From NCBI RefSeq assembly GCF_000284255.1, contig NC_017075.1, positions 4,836,001 through 4,900,000 of the forward strand: a stretch of DNA of 64,000 bases, read 5' to 3'. Shown here one piece after another: positions 56,897 to 64,000 of the stretch. Source of the stretch: Rubrivivax gelatinosus IL144 (lineage in GTDB: Bacteria; Pseudomonadota; Gammaproteobacteria; Burkholderiales; Burkholderiaceae_C). The notes under the pieces are model-generated. The model had not been told where the DNA came from and ran no database searches. It worked only from the letters and a program-made list of their open reading frames with translations. Position numbers and translations under genes: made by a program. Position 1 is the stretch's first letter; each line of letters begins with the position of its first letter.

Positions 56897-57870
56897 TAGA
56901 GCGCACCATCATACAATATTTCCGGTAGCGCCATTTCTGGAGACCAGATGCCAGAGGTAACTTTGACATATGACTTGCAGAGAGCGGCAATCTTGCTCTC
57001 TGTCCCAAAACGAAGAGTCTGTCGTTGAACTTCGGTCAGACTTTCGATGGCGTTGGAGCAAAAGCCATATGTCGACAGATACAAGCCGCCTGAAATCTGC
57101 TCATTGACTATAACGTTCAGAAATTCGCTGATTGCTCCTGCGCCAACGCGCTGACCTGAACGCCAATGTTTAACTTCGACGTAGTACGTATGTGTCTTGG
57201 ATGCCACTTGGCAAGTGAGAACAATGTCTTTGCCCCCGTCTTTGCTGCCAGGAGTAAGTCGCGCCTCGAATCCCAAGCCCTCGAAAACCTCTGTGAGGAG
57301 CCTTTCCATCTCTCTCCATTCAATTTCATCCAAGTAGCGAGGATTTCTTACGATGAGAGAAATGAGCTTTCGACTCAGCTCGCGCCGGATTAAATTGACC
57401 AGTGAGACATCGACGGCCGGAATCTGCTCAAGCCGGCTGACCCATGACCGCAGGGAATCCAAGTCGATTAGTTCAATGCCAACAGGTGTGCTTCGGCGCA
57501 GAGCTTCGCGTGCTGCATAGGTAAACCGAGCGTTGGTTACTAGCATAGCGCGGGAAATCCCAGCGCTCACAGCCGCACCAAGAACGCGATGTACTGCGTC
57601 CGTACCTACGGCGCCTTGGCGGTAATGCTTGTATTCGATTGCGATTTCATCTGCTTCCTGATCGCCTGGCGTTCCCTTTCTTGCGATGAAATCGACGCCG
57701 ATATCCCGCTGGTGACCTACGGACTCAATTGTGTAGCCATCCTCAGTTAATAGGGACCCAAGAATCTCGCCCATCATTTTCTCTGCATCTTGTGGAGATG
57801 CAGATGGTGTCGCCGAGGCTTCAAGACGGCGAATGAGGGCCTTCAGTTCTTCCCGGCGATTGCTGTCCAT
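56896..57870 (-). CDS. Tandem Mrr-type restriction endonuclease-like protein
   Basis: This 324-residue protein has two PD-(D/E)XK (Mrr_cat) modules. The first has GHQRDIGVDFIARKG and IAIEYKHYRQGAVGTDAV with RAMLVTNARFTYAAREAL. The second has SKDGGKDIVLTC and YYVEVKHWRSGQRVGAGAI. Both Asp and the E-x-K cores are present, so both sites could be active. Such proteins usually cut modified or foreign DNA. No methylase is nearby, which suits a type IV-like enzyme. The stop codon borders an attC-like site. Confidence 0.8.
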   Translation of the reverse strand: MDSNRREELKALIRRLEASATPSASPQDAEKMMGEILGSLLTEDGYTIESVGHQRDIGVDFIARKGTPGDQEADEIAIEYKHYRQGAVGTDAVHRVLGAAVSAGISRAMLVTNARFTYAAREALRRSTPVGIELIDLDSLRSWVSRLEQIPAVDVSLVNLIRRELSRKLISLIVRNPRYLDEIEWREMERLLTEVFEGLGFEARLTPGSKDGGKDIVLTCQVASKTHTYYVEVKHWRSGQRVGAGAISEFLNVIVNEQISGGLYLSTYGFCSNAIESLTEVQRQTLRFGTESKIAALCKSYVKVTSGIWSPEMALPEILYDGAL

Positions 57871-57884
57871 TGTTGAGCTTTAAC

Positions 57885-58628
57885 GAATGAAATGGACATC
57901 CCCATAGCGTCCCACCCGCCTGAGGTTATCCCTCAGGCAACGACGGCCGCCCGGTACGACGATGGGGTTGCGAAATCTCATCCTCCACCCGGCTGACGCA
58001 AGGAGATGTCCATGACCATTCTGTGTATCGGCATCGATCTGGCCAAGAACGTGTTTGCCCTGCACGGTGTCGACGAGCGCGGCAAGCCTGTGCTGGTGCG
58101 CGCGGCGGTGCGCCGCGACCAGTTGCTCGAAGCGGTGGCCAAGCTGCCGCCGTGCACCATCGGCATGGAAGCCTGCTCGGGCGCGCACCACTGGGCTCGG
58201 CGCTTCAGGACTTCGGCCACACGGTGCGGCTGATGGCGCCCAAGTTCGTCGTGCCCTACCGCATAAGCCGGCGCCGCGGCAAGAAAGGCGCGGCGGACGC
58301 CGCCGCGATCTGCGAAGCGCTGCAGCGCCCGGCGATGCGCTTCGTGCCAGTCAAGTCAACGCAGGGGCAGTCGCGCCTGGCGGTGCACGTGCGCCGGCAT
58401 GGCAGTCATCAACCGCCCGCGCAGCGTGCTCAGCGAGTTCGACATCGTGCTGCCGCCCAATGCCGCCACGGTGCGCAGTCGCGCCAGCGAGCACTGGACA
58501 CCGTGCCCGGATTGGTGCAGACGGTGTGCCGAACCCAGTTGGCGGAACTACAGGGCCTGGATGAACGTTTGGCCGCGTACGAGGAGCACAGTCGGCTGAT
58601 AGCCAAGCCCACGACCGCGCCGGATTAG
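57885..58628 (+). mobile_element. Decayed IS110/IS1111-type element, copy B
   Basis: Its first 450 bases are nearly the same as copy A, including TAACGAATGAAA at the left junction and GACGGCCGCCCGGTACGACG further in. Similarity stops near 58622, so the 3' third of the transposase and the right end are missing. It sits right upstream of the Mrr-type gene start, where the minus strand reads CATTCGTTAAAG, an attC-like core. It is in the same orientation as copy A, 3.67 kb away. Confidence 0.75.
58012..58628 (+). pseudogene. IS110-family transposase remnant (copy B)
   Basis: The remnant begins MTILCIGIDLAKNVFALHGVDERG and continues through GMEACSGAHHWARRF. It shifts frame near 58207, again in the SRLAVHV stretch near 58390 where several codons present in copy A are missing, and near 58490. 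The KNDAAD acidic motif of copy A reads KKGAAD here, a lost catalytic Asp position. The C-terminal Ser-containing domain is absent. It cannot encode an active enzyme. Confidence 0.88.
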
Positions 58629-58633
58629 CCTAT

Positions 58634-58834
58634 TTACTTTCGGCCACCACCACCTGCGGGTGCGTTGCTGCGACCACCACCCGATGGACTACCTGTGCCA
58701 CTTGGCCAACCACCGCCGTTGCCTTGGCCACGCCCGCCGCCCCCGCCACCGGAACTGCCGCCACCAGAGCGGCCGCCGCCCTGCGAGCCACCACCGCCAC
58801 TACGACCACCGCCCGAATTTCCACCTTTGCTCAT
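58634..58834 (-). CDS. Glycine-rich small protein
   Basis: A 66-residue protein starts MSKGGNSGGGRSGGGGSQGG, with AGGAG 8 bases before the ATG. More than half of the residues are Gly, with Ser, Arg and Gln spacers and the ending SNAPAGGGGRK. Codons for Gly are varied (GGT, GGC, GGG), so this is not a simple DNA repeat. No function can be inferred; the composition resembles low-complexity RNA-binding tails. It lies between IS copies B and C, with an intrinsic terminator upstream. Confidence 0.55.
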   Translation of the reverse strand: MSKGGNSGGGRSGGGGSQGGGRSGGGSSGGGGGGRGQGNGGGWPSGTGSPSGGGRSNAPAGGGGRK

Positions 58835-58898
58835 ATGCAAACTCCTGACCGAAAGATTGAGGAAGCGAATTGCCGGCCGGCACTGGCAACACAGGCGG

Positions 58899-58922
58899 AA
58901 AAAAGACGCCGAAAGCGGCGCC
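58899..58922 (-). terminator. Intrinsic terminator, leftward
   Basis: On the minus strand GGCGCCG, CTTT and CGGCGTC form a 7-bp stem with one G-U pair, followed by TTTTTT. It would stop leftward transcripts before they reach the glycine-rich gene, so that gene needs its own promoter between 58835 and 58898. Confidence 0.6.
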
Positions 58923-59047
58923 GGTTACAGATGATTCTGAGCCCCCCCACCAAGCCCACCAAGCCCGCCGCCCCCCCTTCGAGGGGACGCCGGCCCGCCG
59001 GCGCGAACAGACCCGCACCGCCCTGCCGCGGCCGTCGGGTGGCCGGT

Positions 59048-60351
59048 GTAGGGAATACGAAGGGACTTCCCGCAACCAGCACGTCGCCGAGACGCCAGGA
59101 TTGAGGGAGGGATCAGTCCGACGCTGGAAAGGAGAAGTCCGTGGAAAAGCCTCCTGCAATGCCTGTCGTCCGAGTAGGCGTGGATCTGGCCAAACGCGTG
59201 ATCCAGGTGCACGCGGTGGATGCCGCCGGGCACGTGGTGGTGGCCCGAGCGCTGCCGCGCGAGAAGTTTCTGGCCTGGTGCGCGCAACTGCCGCCGGGCT
59301 GTACGGTGGCGATGGAGACCTGCAGCGGCGCGCACCACTGGGCCCGCCGGCTGCAAGAGATGGGTTTGCGGCCGCGGCTGCTGGCGGGCCATTTCGTCGG
59401 GCCGTACCGACTGCAGGGCCGGCGCGCCAAGAACGACGCCAACGACGCGGCGGCCATCTGCGAGGCAGCCAGCCGCCCGCAGATGCACTTCGTGCCGGTC
59501 AAGAGCGCCGAGCAGCAAGCGGTGCTGGCCGTGCACCGGCTGCGCGAGGGCTACAAGGTCGAGCGCACGGCCTGCATCAACCGCATCCGCGGCCTGCTCG
59601 CCGAGTTCGGCATCAGCTTCGCTCAGACACCCGAGGCGCTGCGCGAAGGCCTGGCCGACGCGCTGGAAGACGCCACCAGCGAGATGCCGTGGCTGGCTCG
59701 CGTGGCACTGCAACGTGCGCGGCTGCAGTGGGTCGAACTCGATTGCCACATCGCCTGGTGCGACGAGCGCATCACCGCACACCTCAAGGCCGACGCGCAG
59801 GCGCAGACGGCCGCCAGGCTCATCGGCATCGGAGCGGTGGGCGCCTCGGCAGCGGTGGCCACCGTCGGCGACTTCCGCCAGTTCAAGAGCGGCGCGCAGT
59901 TCGGATCCTGGGTCGGCCTGGCGCCGAGCCAGAACTCCAGCGGCGGGAAAGCCAAACTCGGACGCATCACCCGACACGGTGACACCTACCTGCGCACCCT
60001 GCTCATCCAGGGCGCCAAGTCCGCTGTCATGACCGCGCACAAACGCGACGACCGGATCTCGCGCTGGCTGGTGCAACTCACCGCGCGCGTGGGCTGGCAA
60101 AAGGCCGTCGTGGCCATGGCCAACAAGAACGCCCGCATCCTCTGGGCGGTACTCGCCAAGGGACAGCGCTTCGATCCCGACCACGTCAGCAGCAAACCCG
60201 GCGGCGCGGCCGCCGCCTGTTGACGCGACCGGCCCCGAATTCACCGACTTCCTCCAGGCGTGCGGCAGAAGATGCATCACACAGGTCAGACCGGCGGCGG
60301 GCAAGCTCGACTAATCCAATGTCGCGCCACAGGCGTCGACGAGTAGGGAAT
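59048..60351 (+). mobile_element. IS110-family element, copy C (intact)
   Basis: This is a different lineage from copies A and B. The boundaries proposed are the 9-base direct repeats GTAGGGAAT at 59048-59056 and 60343-60351, which enclose about 1.3 kb with one complete transposase gene. The last 120 bases are non-coding and could encode a bridge RNA of the IS1111 group; the first 90 bases are the other candidate. The boundaries are inferred from the repeat alone. Confidence 0.55.
59141..60223 (+). CDS. IS110-family transposase (intact)
   Basis: This 360-residue transposase carries the full DEDD set: Asp in VRVGVDLAKRVIQVH, Glu in AMETCSGAHHW, two Asp in RRAKNDANDAAAICEA. The C-terminal transposase_20 domain holds the conserved Ser in SQNSSGGKAKLGRIT. 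A GTG start follows GAAAGGAGAAGTCC at a good distance; a downstream ATG (MPVVRVGVD) is possible. IS110 enzymes recombine DNA guided by an element-encoded bridge RNA. Confidence 0.94.
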   Translation: MEKPPAMPVVRVGVDLAKRVIQVHAVDAAGHVVVARALPREKFLAWCAQLPPGCTVAMETCSGAHHWARRLQEMGLRPRLLAGHFVGPYRLQGRRAKNDANDAAAICEAASRPQMHFVPVKSAEQQAVLAVHRLREGYKVERTACINRIRGLLAEFGISFAQTPEALREGLADALEDATSEMPWLARVALQRARLQWVELDCHIAWCDERITAHLKADAQAQTAARLIGIGAVGASAAVATVGDFRQFKSGAQFGSWVGLAPSQNSSGGKAKLGRITRHGDTYLRTLLIQGAKSAVMTAHKRDDRISRWLVQLTARVGWQKAVVAMANKNARILWAVLAKGQRFDPDHVSSKPGGAAAAC

Positions 60352-60763
60352 GGAGCCCCGCCGAGCGGTTCGTATCTGGGCCCGCACGGGCAAGCCGTGC
60401 AACAAGGCCGTCTGTAGATGTGCAGTCTGTTCTCTGTGCCGATGCAGCCTCGCGGCGCACGCCTCAGCTGGAAGACGATTGACCGGAGCCATCGCGTGTT
60501 GACTCGGTGGGAAGTCCCTGTAGAAGTATTAGGAGGAGGCCCGGCGCAGCCGGGCCGGGGGACATGACCGGAACCGGCCACCCGGCGGCCGTGGCACGCC
60601 GCGGCGCTCGCACGCGATAAGCGCGAGCGCAACGCCAAAACACACCCGCCGCGCGCAACCAAACAAAAGGCAAGCCGACGACAACTACAGGCGCCATCAA
60701 CCAACGCCCCACACCCCGGTGTCAAACTCCACCCCGACACCCATCCCCGCCCGCCCACCCGAA
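60224..60763. other. 540-base gap between IS copy C and deoC
   Basis: The first part is the right end of IS copy C (to about 60351). Repeat copy C lies at 60523-60567. No gene is supported between 60352 and 60763. The deoC promoter should be here, but I see no convincing pair of hexamers. Confidence 0.5.
60523..60567 (+). repeat. Dispersed hairpin repeat, copy C (core only)
   Basis: GAAGTATTAGGAGGAG and GGGGGACATGA are kept as in copies A and B. The stem is GGCCCGGC/GCCGGGCC with loop GCA: two stem positions differ from the other copies and both are compensated on the opposite arm. The outer arms of copies A and B are not recognisable. Confidence 0.8.
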
Positions 60764-61504
60764 ATGAAAGACCTGATCGCCACCTCCCGCACCGCGCTCG
60801 CCTGTCTGGACCTGACGAGCCTGAACGACGCCGACACGGCGGCTGACGTGGAGCGCCTGTGCCGGCGCGCCGAGGGGCCGCAGGGGCGGGTGGCGGCGGT
60901 GTGCGTCTGGCCGCGGTTCGTGGCGCAGGCGCGGGCCGCGCTGCCGCCGGCCGTCAAGGTGGCGGCGGTGGCCAACTTTCCGGACGGCAGCACCGATGTC
61001 GAACGCGCCGTGCGCGAAGCGGCCGAGATCGTGGCCGCCGGCGGCGACGAGGTCGACGTCGTGATGCCCTGGCAGGCGCTGGACCAGGCGCGCACGCTGC
61101 TCGCCCAGGTGCGGCGCGAAACGCGCGGCCGCACGCTGAAGGTCATCCTCGAGACCGGCGAACTGCGCGACCCGCTGCTGATCCGCAACGCCGCACGCAT
61201 CGCGCTCGACGCCGGCGCCGACTTCCTGAAGACCAGCACCGGCCGCACGCCCAACGGCGCCACCATCGACGCCGCGCGCCTGCTGCTCACCGCCATCACC
61301 AGCGGCGGCTACCGCCAGGTGGGGCTCAAGGTCTCGGGCGGCATCCGCACCGCCGAGCAGGCGCAGAACTACGTCTACCTGGCGCGTGCGGCCCTCGGCC
61401 AGCCGACGCCGGCGCGCTTTCGCATCGGCGCCAGCAGCCTGCTCGACGACCTGCAGGCCGTGATCGGCGGCACGGCGCGGCCGGCTTCGGCCGCCAGCTA
61501 CTGA
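60764..61504 (+). CDS. deoC: Deoxyribose-phosphate aldolase
   Basis: DeoC splits 2-deoxyribose 5-phosphate into acetaldehyde and glyceraldehyde 3-phosphate, the last step of deoxynucleoside breakdown. I start it at the ATG at 60764, because MKDLIATSRTALACLDLTSLNDADT aligns with E. coli DeoC; a GTG at 60719 would add 15 residues. The product is 246 residues. The Schiff-base Lys lies in GADFLKTSTGRTPNGAT, and GLKVSGGIRTAEQA is also conserved. It overlaps the nucleotidase gene by one base and starts the second nucleoside block. Confidence 0.95.
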   Translation: MKDLIATSRTALACLDLTSLNDADTAADVERLCRRAEGPQGRVAAVCVWPRFVAQARAALPPAVKVAAVANFPDGSTDVERAVREAAEIVAAGGDEVDVVMPWQALDQARTLLAQVRRETRGRTLKVILETGELRDPLLIRNAARIALDAGADFLKTSTGRTPNGATIDAARLLLTAITSGGYRQVGLKVSGGIRTAEQAQNYVYLARAALGQPTPARFRIGASSLLDDLQAVIGGTARPASAASY

Positions 61505-63177
61505 TGGCCGCGCTGCGTGCGGCCTTCGCCGCGCTGGCCGCGGCGCTGGTGGCCGGCTGCGCCGCGGCGCCGGTTGCTGCGCCTGAGGCCAGCGCCCCCG
61601 CCGCCACCGTCTCGCTGCGCCTGCTGGCGATCAATGACTTCCACGGCTACCTGATGCCGCCGCCCGGCGGCCTGCGCCAGCCCGACCCCAACGAGCCGGG
61701 CCGCGTGACGACGGTGCCGGCCGGCGGCGCGGCGGTGATGGCCACCGCGGTGCGCGAGCTGGCGGCCGGGCACCCGAACCACGTCTTCGTCGCCGCCGGC
61801 GACCTGGTCGGCGCGTCGCCGCTGCTGTCGGCGCTGTTCCACGACGAGCCGACGGTGGAGTCGATGTCGGCGATGGGCCTGGCCTTCAGCGCCGTCGGCA
61901 ACCACGAGTTCGACGAAGGTGCGGCCGAGCTGCTGCGCCTGCAGCACGGCGGCTGCCACCCGGTGGACGGCTGCCGCGGGCCGCAGCCTTTCGCCGGCGC
62001 CGGCTTCCAGTACCTGGCGGCCAGCACCGTCGTGCGCGCCACCGGCCAGACGCTGCTGCCGGCCTACGCCATCCGCCGCTTCGACGGCGTGCCGGTGGCC
62101 TTCGTCGGCCTCACGCTGAAGGGCACGCCGCACATCGTGATGCCCTCGGGCGTCGCCGGGCTGGAGTTCCGCGACGAGGCCGACACCGTCAACGCGCTGG
62201 TGCCCGAGCTGCGGCGCCAGGGCGTCAACACCGTCGTCGTGCTGCTGCACGAAGGCGGCGAAGCCGACGGCGGCCGCGACGGCTGCGACAACCTGCGCGG
62301 CGCCATCACGCGCATCGTGCCGCGGCTGGACCCGGCGGTGGCGGTGGTCGTCAGCGGCCACACCCACCGCAGCTATGTCTGCCGCGTCGACGGCCGCCTG
62401 GTCACCAGCGGCGACCACTACGGGATGCTGGTCACGGCCATCGACCTGCAGCTCGACCGCGCCAGCGGCCGGGTGCTGCAGTCGGACGCCAAGAACGTCG
62501 TCGTCGACCCGGCGCGTTTTGCGCCCGACGCGCGCCAGCAGGCGCTGATCGCCGCCTACGAGCGCCTGGCGGCGCCGCTGGCGCAGCGCGTGGTCGGCAG
62601 CATCACAGCGTCGCTGACACGCGAGCCCGACGCCTCGGGCGAGTCGGTGCTGGGCCGCGTCATCGCCGACGCCCAGCTGGAAGCGACACGCGCCGTCGGC
62701 GCCCAGGCCGCGCTCACCAACCCCGGCGGCATGCGCAGCCCGATCCTGAAGACCGGCGACGGCCGCGTGCGCTACGCCGACGTCTTCGAGGCCCAGCCCT
62801 TCGGCAACCAGCTCGTCACGCTGACGATCAGCGGCGCCCAACTGGCCGCGCTGCTGGAGAACCAGTTCCACGGCGAGCGCCCGCGGGTGCTGCAGGTCTC
62901 GCGCGGGCCGCACTACGAATGGGACGCCACGCGCCCGGCCGGCTCGCGCCTGGTGCCGGGCTCGCTGACGCTGGACGGCCGGCCGGTCGCGCCGGCGCAG
63001 CGCCTGCGCATCACCGTCAACAGCTACCTCGCCGACGGCGGCGACCGCTTCGCCGTGCTGCGCGAAGGCAGCGAGCGTGTCTACGGCATAGCCGACGCCG
63101 AGGCCCTGGCGCGTTACCTCGGCGCGCATCCCGGGCTGGAACCGCCGCGCGACGTTCGCATCGTGCGCCGGCCCTGA
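61504..63177 (+). CDS. 5'-nucleotidase/2',3'-cyclic phosphodiesterase lipoprotein
   Basis: This secreted or periplasmic metallophosphoesterase has 557 residues. The N-terminus MAALRAAFAALAAALVAGCAAAP has a lipobox LVAGC, so it is probably lipid-anchored. Metal motifs are LLAINDFHGYL, AAGDLVGASPLL, VGNHEFDEGA, VVLLHEGGEAD and VVVSGHTHRSYVC. The C-terminal substrate domain has ALTNPGGMRSPI and PFGNQLVTLTISGAQL. It would release nucleosides from external nucleotides for the ABC importer. It is four bases from deoA. Confidence 0.93.
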   Translation: MAALRAAFAALAAALVAGCAAAPVAAPEASAPAATVSLRLLAINDFHGYLMPPPGGLRQPDPNEPGRVTTVPAGGAAVMATAVRELAAGHPNHVFVAAGDLVGASPLLSALFHDEPTVESMSAMGLAFSAVGNHEFDEGAAELLRLQHGGCHPVDGCRGPQPFAGAGFQYLAASTVVRATGQTLLPAYAIRRFDGVPVAFVGLTLKGTPHIVMPSGVAGLEFRDEADTVNALVPELRRQGVNTVVVLLHEGGEADGGRDGCDNLRGAITRIVPRLDPAVAVVVSGHTHRSYVCRVDGRLVTSGDHYGMLVTAIDLQLDRASGRVLQSDAKNVVVDPARFAPDARQQALIAAYERLAAPLAQRVVGSITASLTREPDASGESVLGRVIADAQLEATRAVGAQAALTNPGGMRSPILKTGDGRVRYADVFEAQPFGNQLVTLTISGAQLAALLENQFHGERPRVLQVSRGPHYEWDATRPAGSRLVPGSLTLDGRPVAPAQRLRITVNSYLADGGDRFAVLREGSERVYGIADAEALARYLGAHPGLEPPRDVRIVRRP

Positions 63178-63180
63178 ACG

Positions 63181-64000
63181 ATGCTGGCCGCCGAGATCAT
63201 CGCCGCCAAACGCGACGGCCACACGCTGGCCGAAGCCCAGATCCGCGCCTTCGTCGCCGGCCTGACGGCGCCCGAAGGCGAGGCGCGCTGGAGCGACGCC
63301 CAGGTCGCCGCGCTGGCGATGGCCGTGCTGCTGCGCGGCATGGACCGCGCCGAGACCGTGGCGCTGACGCAGGCGATGACCGACTCCGGCGAACGCCTGC
63401 GCTGGGCCGGCTTCGGCCGCCCGGTGCTGGACAAACACAGCACCGGAGGCCTGGGCGACAAGACCAGCCTGCTGCTGGCGCCCATCGTCGCCGCCTGCGG
63501 CGGCCTGGTGCCGATGATCAGCGGCCGCGGCCTGGGCCATACCGGCGGCACGCTGGACAAGCTGGAGGCGCTGCCCGGCTACGGCGTCGACCCGTCGCCC
63601 GAACGCCTGCACGCGGTGCTGCGCACGGCCGGCTGCGCCATCATCGGTGCCTCCGAGCGCCTGGCGCCGGCCGACCGCCGGCTCTACGCCATCCGCGACG
63701 TCACGGCCACCGTCGAGTCGCTGCCGCTGATCACCGCCAGCATCCTCAGCAAGAAGCTCGCGGCCTGGCTGGACGCGCTGGTGCTCGACGTCAAGCTCGG
63801 CAGCGGCGCCTTCATGCGTGACGCGGCGGCGGCGCAGGCGCTGGCCACCAGCCTGGTCGACACCGCGCGCGGCGCCGGGCTGGCCGCTGCGGCGCTGGTC
63901 ACCGACATGAACCAGGTGCTGGGCCGCAGCGCCGGCAACGCGCTGGAAGTCGCCGAATGCCTGGCGCTGCTGCGTGGCGAGCCGGGGGATGCGCGCCTGG
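63181..64000 (+). CDS. deoA: Thymidine phosphorylase (3' end beyond window)
   Basis: DeoA phosphorolyses thymidine and deoxyuridine. The visible 273 codons begin MLAAEIIAAKRDGHTLAEAQI and contain the phosphate-binding KHSTGGLGDKTSLLLAPIVAACGG, the signature SGRGLGHTGGTLDKLEALPG, SILSKKLAAWLDALVLDVKLGSGAFM and LVTDMNQVLG. The frame is open at the window edge; about 165 residues should follow. Products of deoA feed a phosphopentomutase (not in view) and then DeoC. Confidence 0.97.
   Translation, partial: MLAAEIIAAKRDGHTLAEAQIRAFVAGLTAPEGEARWSDAQVAALAMAVLLRGMDRAETVALTQAMTDSGERLRWAGFGRPVLDKHSTGGLGDKTSLLLAPIVAACGGLVPMISGRGLGHTGGTLDKLEALPGYGVDPSPERLHAVLRTAGCAIIGASERLAPADRRLYAIRDVTATVESLPLITASILSKKLAAWLDALVLDVKLGSGAFMRDAAAAQALATSLVDTARGAGLAAAALVTDMNQVLGRSAGNALEVAECLALLRGEPGDARL

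Noticed and set aside
60719..60763. GTG start for deoC 15 codons upstream
   Set aside because: The added residues are Pro-rich and do not align with DeoC, while the ATG at 60764 matches the E. coli N-terminus.

Overview
The window is about 70% GC, with strong G/C preference at third codon positions. Gene order and protein families fit a Burkholderiales betaproteobacterium, most likely of the Rubrivivax/Leptothrix group; this is inferred from content, as there is no rRNA here. I see no rRNA, tRNA or CRISPR array.

1-25 kb is housekeeping. It runs exbD (cut by the window edge), leuS-lptE-holA, a 2-hydroxyacid reductase, pncC-pgpA-thiL, a DctS/DctR-like two-component pair divergent from the malic enzyme maeB, a secreted barnase-type RNase with its barstar inhibitor, and rsmA-surA-lptD divergent from a frameshifted amgK. 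Then come a LysR regulator, an M20 peptidase, a dienoyl-CoA isomerase, a CaiB-type CoA transferase and metX-metW under a SAM-II riboswitch.

26-48 kb deals with small nitrogen compounds. It holds an ethanolamine set (AraC/EutR-like regulator, permease, eutB, eutC) and a pyrimidine set (codA-like deaminase, upp, URC4-like DUF1688 protein, URC1-like GTP-cyclohydrolase-II homologue). The last gene is divergent from a TonB receptor that has a sigma-54-like promoter. A nucleoside block follows: two paralogous BMP-family binding proteins, an ABC ATPase, two permeases, cdd and a purine nucleoside phosphorylase. Between the two BMP genes sit adenosine deaminase and an unexplained pair, a 104-residue protein and a radical SAM enzyme.

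48-60.7 kb is accessory DNA with mixed, often much lower GC. It has an amino-acid-binding protein, a membrane protein, an XRE regulator and a run of leftward genes of defence or unknown type (PD-(D/E)XK-like protein, DUF3800, DUF3892, tandem-Mrr protein, small unknowns). Several of their boundaries carry attC-like 7-mers. Three IS110/IS1111-type elements lie among them: one frameshifted, one decayed, one intact. I read this as a degraded integron-cassette array invaded by attC-targeting IS elements. It separates the first nucleoside block from its natural continuation (deoC, a 5'-nucleotidase lipoprotein, deoA), which resumes at 60.76 kb and runs off the window.

A dispersed hairpin repeat occurs three times (44.6, 49.3 and 60.5 kb). 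Its stem shows compensatory base changes, so the structure itself seems to be under selection.
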